Positions 7,091-8,103 of a DNA stretch of 8,103 nt are shown here, one piece after another. The notes beneath the pieces were generated by a model that saw only the letters and a program-made list of their open reading frames with translations, was not told where the DNA came from and did not search any database. The translations under genes and the position numbers were made by a program. Source of the stretch: Robiginitomaculum sp. (lineage in GTDB: Bacteria > Pseudomonadota > Alphaproteobacteria > Caulobacterales > Maricaulaceae); the NCBI GenBank assembly GCA_002733735.2, contig NVWT02000014.1, positions 52,910 to 61,012 on the forward strand, in the 5' to 3' direction. Numbering within the stretch: position 1 is the first letter of the stretch; each line of letters begins with the position of its first letter.

Positions 7091-7359
7091 CAGGCGACTT
7101 CCTCTATTTCTATACCATGGTGAGAGGCTGCAACCTTGAAACAACCAAGGCATAATAACCTAATGAGATCATTTTGTTGGCTCACCCATTGCTCATCACT
7201 CAATTTATTACATTTTCCACAAACAGCGTCATACTCTTGGTTTTCGACCGACCAATAAAACCCAACCTCTTTGCCGGTTTTCATTGCCTTAGCAATATGC
7301 TTGCAAACAGCAGTTTCTGGCTGCTTACCATGAGTGCCGCATTGGAGATAATTGGTCAT
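7090..7359 (-). CDS. Small Cys/His-rich putative zinc-binding protein
   Basis: An 89-aa soluble protein without signal peptide or membrane segment. Potential metal ligands come in four pairs: C7-x2-H10, C19-x-H21, C47-x2-C50 and C70-x2-C73. That is enough for two zinc sites, or for one zinc ribbon plus a second site. The middle contains VGFYW followed by an acidic stretch before the third pair. It resembles widespread uncharacterised small proteins with a CxxHG...CxH...CxxC layout; this is recalled from general pattern and not searched. The ATG at 7359 has only a weak Shine-Dalgarno (GCGGGG), and 34 bases separate it from the preceding stop. Its TGA shares one base with the nuoE ATG (TGATG), so nuoE translation is probably coupled to it. 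The ligands could in principle bind iron instead of zinc. A link to cofactor insertion or complex I assembly is inferred only from location. Confidence 0.85.
   Translation of the reverse strand: MTNYLQCGTHGKQPETAVCKHIAKAMKTGKEVGFYWSVENQEYDAVCGKCNKLSDEQWVSQQNDLIRLLCLGCFKVAASHHGIEIEEVA
7099..7105 (-). promoter_or_regulatory. Ribosome binding site deciding the nuoE start
   Basis: AGAGGAA on the minus strand ends eight bases before the ATG at 7090 and lies within the last codons of the 89-aa gene. It supports the 247-aa NuoE over a start 21 codons upstream. Confidence 0.65.
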
Positions 7360-7393
7360 GAAATGCCCCGCATATTTAACACCTGTTGCATGA

Positions 7394-7975
7394 TCAATTT
7401 ACTCTCTTATCAGTTTCAGGGTTAACATTGGCCAATTGGATAATTTTGATCTTTTTATCAAATTCATTATCAGTAATCACGCCTTCGTCGCGCAACCATT
7501 TGAACTTGCCAATTTCTTCATTGATGTCATTTTCAGAATTAATATCACCATAAACCATCAAAAACTGCTCACGACGATGATTGAACATTTCCTGCACAAT
7601 ATTGTCATGATCATCATTTTGTAGAACCATAATATTACCCTTTGCGGTTCTAAATATAGTATATTTAACTTGGCTAAATTGAAATACAGCCAAGCAAATA
7701 ACACCAAGCAGCAACCAAAGCCCATCAGCCATTGTCAAACTACCATCAACCACACCCAAGCCCAATATAATCAGTCCTAACAAGCACCAGATAAACCCGA
7801 CATTTCGAAGCCAAATATTTTTATCGGTAAAACTAGAGCGGTCATTGGGTACCGAAGTATAAACAACGCGAAATTGCTCTTCGGTTTGATTGTCCTTGCG
7901 ATAGTATTTGAAGCTCTCGGAGCCAAAATCAAACTTTATGGTGTTGAAAAATTTCTTTTGAACGATTTCACTCAT
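7394..7975 (-). CDS. Two-helix membrane protein with SHOCT-like C-terminus, unknown function
   Basis: A 193-aa protein that I cannot assign to a named gene. Residues 1-57 are hydrophilic. Two hydrophobic segments follow at about 58-76 and 84-101, separated by a short turn, so both ends probably face the same side. Residues 102-145 are polar and include a strand-like stretch (YTIFRTAKGNIMVL) reminiscent of small membrane-attached PH-like domains. Residues 152-180 (EEIGKFKWLRDEGVITDNEF) fit the SHOCT pattern: a helix, then G-[VI]-[IL]-T-x-x-E-F, then a basic helix. The start is supported by GGGGAG eight bases upstream, inside nuoD, and by the ATGA overlap with the nuoD stop. It lies between nuoD and nuoE, so it is cotranscribed with complex I genes. 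A hand count over positions 7441-7980 gives about 37% GC, against about 49% in part of nuoF, so it may have been acquired or be under weak selection. A role in complex I assembly is only inferred from position. Confidence 0.85.
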   Translation of the reverse strand: MSEIVQKKFFNTIKFDFGSESFKYYRKDNQTEEQFRVVYTSVPNDRSSFTDKNIWLRNVGFIWCLLGLIILGLGVVDGSLTMADGLWLLLGVICLAVFQFSQVKYTIFRTAKGNIMVLQNDDHDNIVQEMFNHRREQFLMVYGDINSENDINEEIGKFKWLRDEGVITDNEFDKKIKIIQLANVNPETDKRVN

Positions 7976-8103
7976 CGATCAATCTCCCCGAACACCACGT
8001 CCAAAGTTCCGATCAATGCTGCAACATCGGCCAGCATGTGACCTTTTGCCATGAAGTCCATAGCTTGCAAATGAGCAAAGCCCGGAGCCTTGATTTTACA
8101 GCG
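7972..8103 (-). CDS. nuoD: NADH-quinone oxidoreductase subunit D, C-terminal end (partial)
   Basis: This is the 3' end of nuoD; the rest lies beyond the right edge of the window. The last 43 residues read from the first complete codon at the edge and include KAPGFAHLQAMDFMAKGH and LIGTLDVVFGEIDR, which match the conserved C-terminus of the 49-kDa/NuoD family. NuoD sits at the junction of the peripheral and membrane arms of complex I and, with NuoB and NuoH, forms the quinone-reduction pocket. The family descends from the large subunit of NiFe hydrogenases, and the conserved C-terminal stretch seen here is part of that fold. The stop codon TGA overlaps the start of the next gene by four bases (ATGA), which suggests translational coupling. 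The end looks intact, with no sign of truncation. Identity is very secure despite the short length. Confidence 0.95.
   Translation of the reverse strand, partial: RCKIKAPGFAHLQAMDFMAKGHMLADVAALIGTLDVVFGEIDR

Noticed and set aside
7091..7153. NuoE extended 21 codons upstream
   Set aside because: The extension lies inside the 89-aa gene in another frame and does not resemble a NuoE N-terminus; the ATG at 7090 has a good ribosome site and a TGATG junction.
7360..7393. Possible terminator or promoter in the 34-base gap before the 89-aa gene
   Set aside because: I see no GC-rich hairpin followed by T residues and no convincing -35/-10 pair; the gap is too short to judge a promoter by eye.
1..8103. 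CRISPR array, insertion sequence, tRNA or rRNA
   Set aside because: No direct repeats with spacers, transposase-like frame, terminal inverted repeats or RNA gene signatures were seen; the window is almost fully occupied by one-strand coding genes.

Overview
The window is an internal piece of a proton-pumping NADH:quinone oxidoreductase (respiratory complex I, NDH-1) operon. Every gene is on the minus strand, so transcription runs from high to low coordinates. In transcription order it holds: the last 43 codons of nuoD; a 193-aa two-helix membrane protein with a SHOCT-like C-terminus; an 89-aa Cys/His-rich putative zinc protein; nuoE; nuoF; a 71-aa two-helix membrane protein; nuoG; nuoH; nuoI; nuoJ; nuoK; and the first 88 codons of nuoL. 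nuoA-C, the rest of nuoD, the rest of nuoL, nuoM and nuoN would lie outside the window.

The organism is most likely an alphaproteobacterium. The proteins resemble mitochondrial and alphaproteobacterial complex I: NuoI is a short 162-aa protein, NuoG lacks the N7 cluster ligands found in E. coli, NuoC and NuoD appear to be handled as in alphaproteobacteria (NuoD ends normally just before the accessory genes), and NuoE carries a lysine-rich C-terminal tail. Unrelated small reading frames scattered among nuo genes are also typical of the group, as known from Paracoccus and Rhodobacter. Base composition is moderate (about 49% GC in a hand-counted 300-base part of nuoF), lower than in many free-living alphaproteobacteria. 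I cannot name the order or genus from this sequence.

Layout and function: NuoE and NuoF (with NuoG) form the NADH-oxidising peripheral arm, holding FMN and a chain of iron-sulfur clusters. NuoD and NuoI, with NuoH, form the module that passes electrons to quinone. NuoH, J, K and L are membrane-arm subunits for proton translocation. Genes are packed very tightly: there are 1-base and 4-base stop/start overlaps (nuoD/193-aa gene, 89-aa gene/nuoE, nuoE/nuoF, 71-aa gene/nuoG, nuoJ/nuoK), and the largest gap is only 34 bases. No promoter, terminator, RNA gene, repeat or mobile element was seen, and no stretch over 300 bases lacks a gene.

The parts worth a second look are the three accessory genes, which are AT-richer than the core in hand counts, the basic tail of NuoE, and a single surviving cysteine at a former N7 position in NuoG. 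No obviously new multi-gene system stands out beyond these possible complex I accessory factors.
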